DNA of 64,000 bases, taken from positions 1 through 64,000 of the forward strand of contig CAUDNR010003435.1 in NCBI GenBank assembly GCA_958430865.1, read 5' to 3'. Shown piece by piece: positions 61,952-64,000 of this stretch. The notes beneath the pieces are model-generated. The model did no database searches. It was given only the letters and a program-made list of their open reading frames with translations, and was not told the DNA's origin. A program made the position numbers and the translations under genes. How positions within the stretch are numbered: position 1 is the stretch's first letter; each line of letters begins with the position of its first letter. The DNA comes from Entrophospora sp. SA101 (lineage: Eukaryota; Glomeromycota; Glomeromycetes; Entrophosporales; Entrophosporaceae).

Positions 61952-64000
61952 ATGTCTGAAGAAGAGGTAAAACGATTACTCAAATTGGTGGAGGAGTCAT
62001 TGAACGAAACTTCTATAACCATCAAACTAACAAAAAAAAGGATAACTGAAATCCCTATCGAAGTTATAAATTATGCAATTAACTATAATGTTGACAGGTA
62101 GAAATTAATAATAATGATAACTGACTGATAAAATGTTTAGATTAAAATTTTGGATATGATTAATTGATTATTAAAAAAAGTTAAAAAAATTCTTAGGTTG
62201 TCAATCGAAATCAATCAATTGTCAAAACTTCCAAAAGAAATGTCTAATTTCACACATTTAAGATATCTTAATCTTTCTCAAAATGCTTTTATAGAATTTC
62301 CAGAAGCAGTAATTATTTTAATTGTTTGCAAATACTTCAAGCAATATTATTATTATTCGAACATATTTACCAATATAAAGTTTTTTTTTTAAAAAAAAAG
62401 CTTTGTTCAATGCCAAGTTTAAAAATTTTGGATATTAGTAAAAATAAAATTTGTAAATTACCTCAAGATTTTGGAAAATTGATGACATTACAGGTAATAA
62501 AAATATGATAATCAATAGTAAAATTATATAAAAAGATTGAAATTTGATATGATTTTTGTTTTAATAGTTACTGAAAATTTCAAAAAATCAAATAAAAAGA
62601 TTACCAAAATATATTGCTGATATGAAGGATTTGCAATATTTAAAAATTGATTTCAATCCAATTAAATTTCCACCAAAAAGTATTCATGTGATTCCAAAAG
62701 GTGAAGATAAAGATGTCATGTTACCTTGGTTAGAAAATCTAAAGGAATACCTTAGACAAAATTCAGGTATGTTTATTTAATAATTTTTTTAAACAAAAAA
62801 TTTACAACTTTAATTATTCAATTTTTAATGTTTACTTTATTTAGATGAGTCGGATGAGATCAAAAATAGCAGGTTGGTCTTATATATAAATTTTCTGTTA
62901 ATAGAAAGCTTCTAAATGTTCAATATTATATATAATATAAATAATCATAAAACATATTATCATTATTACTTTAGTAGTGATGAAGAAGTGGATTGTCAGT
63001 TTGATTCACAAAATAATAATAAACAATTAAAAAAAGCAACTTCAGTTGATACCATTAATTACCTATCATCTAATGTTAACACAAGACAAATAGTTGATAT
63101 TGGTGGTGGATCCTCATCATCTTTAAAAACAATCAAAGAAAGTGATCAGCCCATCACAAAACAAGAGAAAAGACGTCTTAATCCAAAATTAAGTTTGGAT
63201 TTGCCATTTGCTCATCGTAACCGAAGTCATAGCAATGATTTTGATGCAACATTAGCAATTTTTAGAAGTAAATTCGTTCATAAACATTCAAAAAGTGCAT
63301 CTTCAGATTCAATAAGTTCAACACAAAGCCAAAGTGGCATTGCTGAAGAGAAACAAAGTGATTATTATTTCCAAAAACTTAGGGCACTTCTTCCAGCAGA
63401 AAATCTTCCAATGAGTGACATCTCACTAAGAGAAGCTAGTCGAAATATTTTGTATGCATTTTCACAAGTACATAAAGCAATTCGTCAGTTTGCAATTGTT
63501 ACTGGGAGTGAAAAAATATTTATGAATGATCTTAACAAAGCAGCAAAACTGATTGGACAGTTGAGTACAGCATTACAAATATATGATGACTTTGCATTAC
63601 AGACACCTGATGCAGATCATTGTATTAAATTGCTTACTACATGTCAAGAGAATATATCTAGTTTTAAGTTATTAATGGAACTTTTGAATAAACAACTCAA
63701 ATCACTTACACAATCTCCTGAAAATATGAGATATTCTCGTACACTTCTATTGATGCTTCATGGAGCAGTTGCAGATATCAAATTTGCATGGGAATTGATA
63801 TTTCCATTATTAAATGCTCAGACGCCTTACACTGGAATGTCTACCCCCTTTAGATCAAAATCTATGACAAGATCAAATAGTAGTAATATTGCTAATGTTG
63901 CACCATATTCAGCAAGTGCAGCTTCATCATATTTTTCATCATCATCTTATAGTTTAAATACACCTACAAGTGCGGGATCAGGGCCACATTCAGCAGGACT
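61952..64000 (+). CDS. Sog2-like LRR protein, copy C, 3' end beyond the window
   Basis: Exons 61952-62097, 62197-62308, 62401-62493, 62568-62766, 62845-62872 and 62975 onward encode residues 1 to about 534 of the 693 found in copies A and B; the window ends inside exon 6. The LRRs and most of the Sog2 helical region are present. Splice junctions are easiest to read here because the gene is on the plus strand: CAG|GTAGAA, GCA|GTAATT, CAG|GTAATA, CAG|GTATGT and CAG|GTTGGT donors. Confidence 0.88.

Noticed and set aside
1..64000. tRNA, rRNA or CRISPR array
   Set aside because: No tRNA box motifs, rRNA-like conserved GC-rich sequence or regularly spaced repeats with unique spacers were seen; tandem repeats here have no spacers.

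Overview
The window looks like nuclear DNA of a very AT-rich fungus, most likely an arbuscular mycorrhizal fungus of the Rhizophagus type (Glomeromycotina). The evidence is short GT-AG introns, many A/T homopolymers, BTB-BACK-TLDc genes of the kind that are expanded in these fungi, a fungal Sog2-type leucine-rich-repeat protein, a Ran1/Ksp1-like kinase, and abundant decayed Tc1/mariner and hAT DNA transposons. The species is inferred, not shown.

The layout is dominated by one block present three times. Copy A (about 61-14626) and copy B (about 24951-40002) lie in the same orientation. Copy C (about 53223-64000, cut by the window end) is inverted. The block carries the end of a BTB-TLDc gene, a GT49 (LARGE-like) type II membrane glycosyltransferase, a Sog2-like LRR protein, a decayed unrecognised gene, a 4-kb AT-rich intergenic stretch and a Ran1/Ksp1-like protein kinase. 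Copies B and C keep identical feature spacing wherever compared. Copy A differs from B by a 46-bp deletion, one lost 8-bp microsatellite unit and at least one synonymous base. Runs of exactly 10 N (14627-14636 and 40003-40012) end copies A and B, and the window opens with a chimeric joint. Both recent segmental duplication and an assembly or haplotype artefact are therefore live explanations.

Unique region 1 (14637-24950) holds a truncated Tc1 transposase, a 174-bp hAT-type MITE with a perfect 8-bp target duplication, an internally deleted Tc1 relic with 42-bp inverted repeats, a secreted alpha-carbonic-anhydrase-like protein that has lost all three zinc histidines, and the start of a BTB-TLDc gene with a frameshift in its BTB exon. 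Unique region 2 (40013-53222) holds a 186-bp tandem duplication, a seven-exon alpha/beta hydrolase (YheT/ABHD1-3 type), a decayed hAT transposon that cuts an unknown gene, a BTB relic, a 35-bp tandem repeat, an intact BTB-BACK-TLDc gene with a MITE in its intron, a ubiquitin-like pseudogene and unassigned coding-like fragments.

There is no operon logic, as expected for a eukaryote. The Sog2-like gene (RAM/NDR-kinase morphogenesis network in yeasts) and the kinase are divergently oriented around 5.8 kb of mostly non-coding DNA. No tRNA, rRNA or CRISPR array was seen. Gene models are hand-assembled from splice signals and reading-frame continuity, without transcripts.
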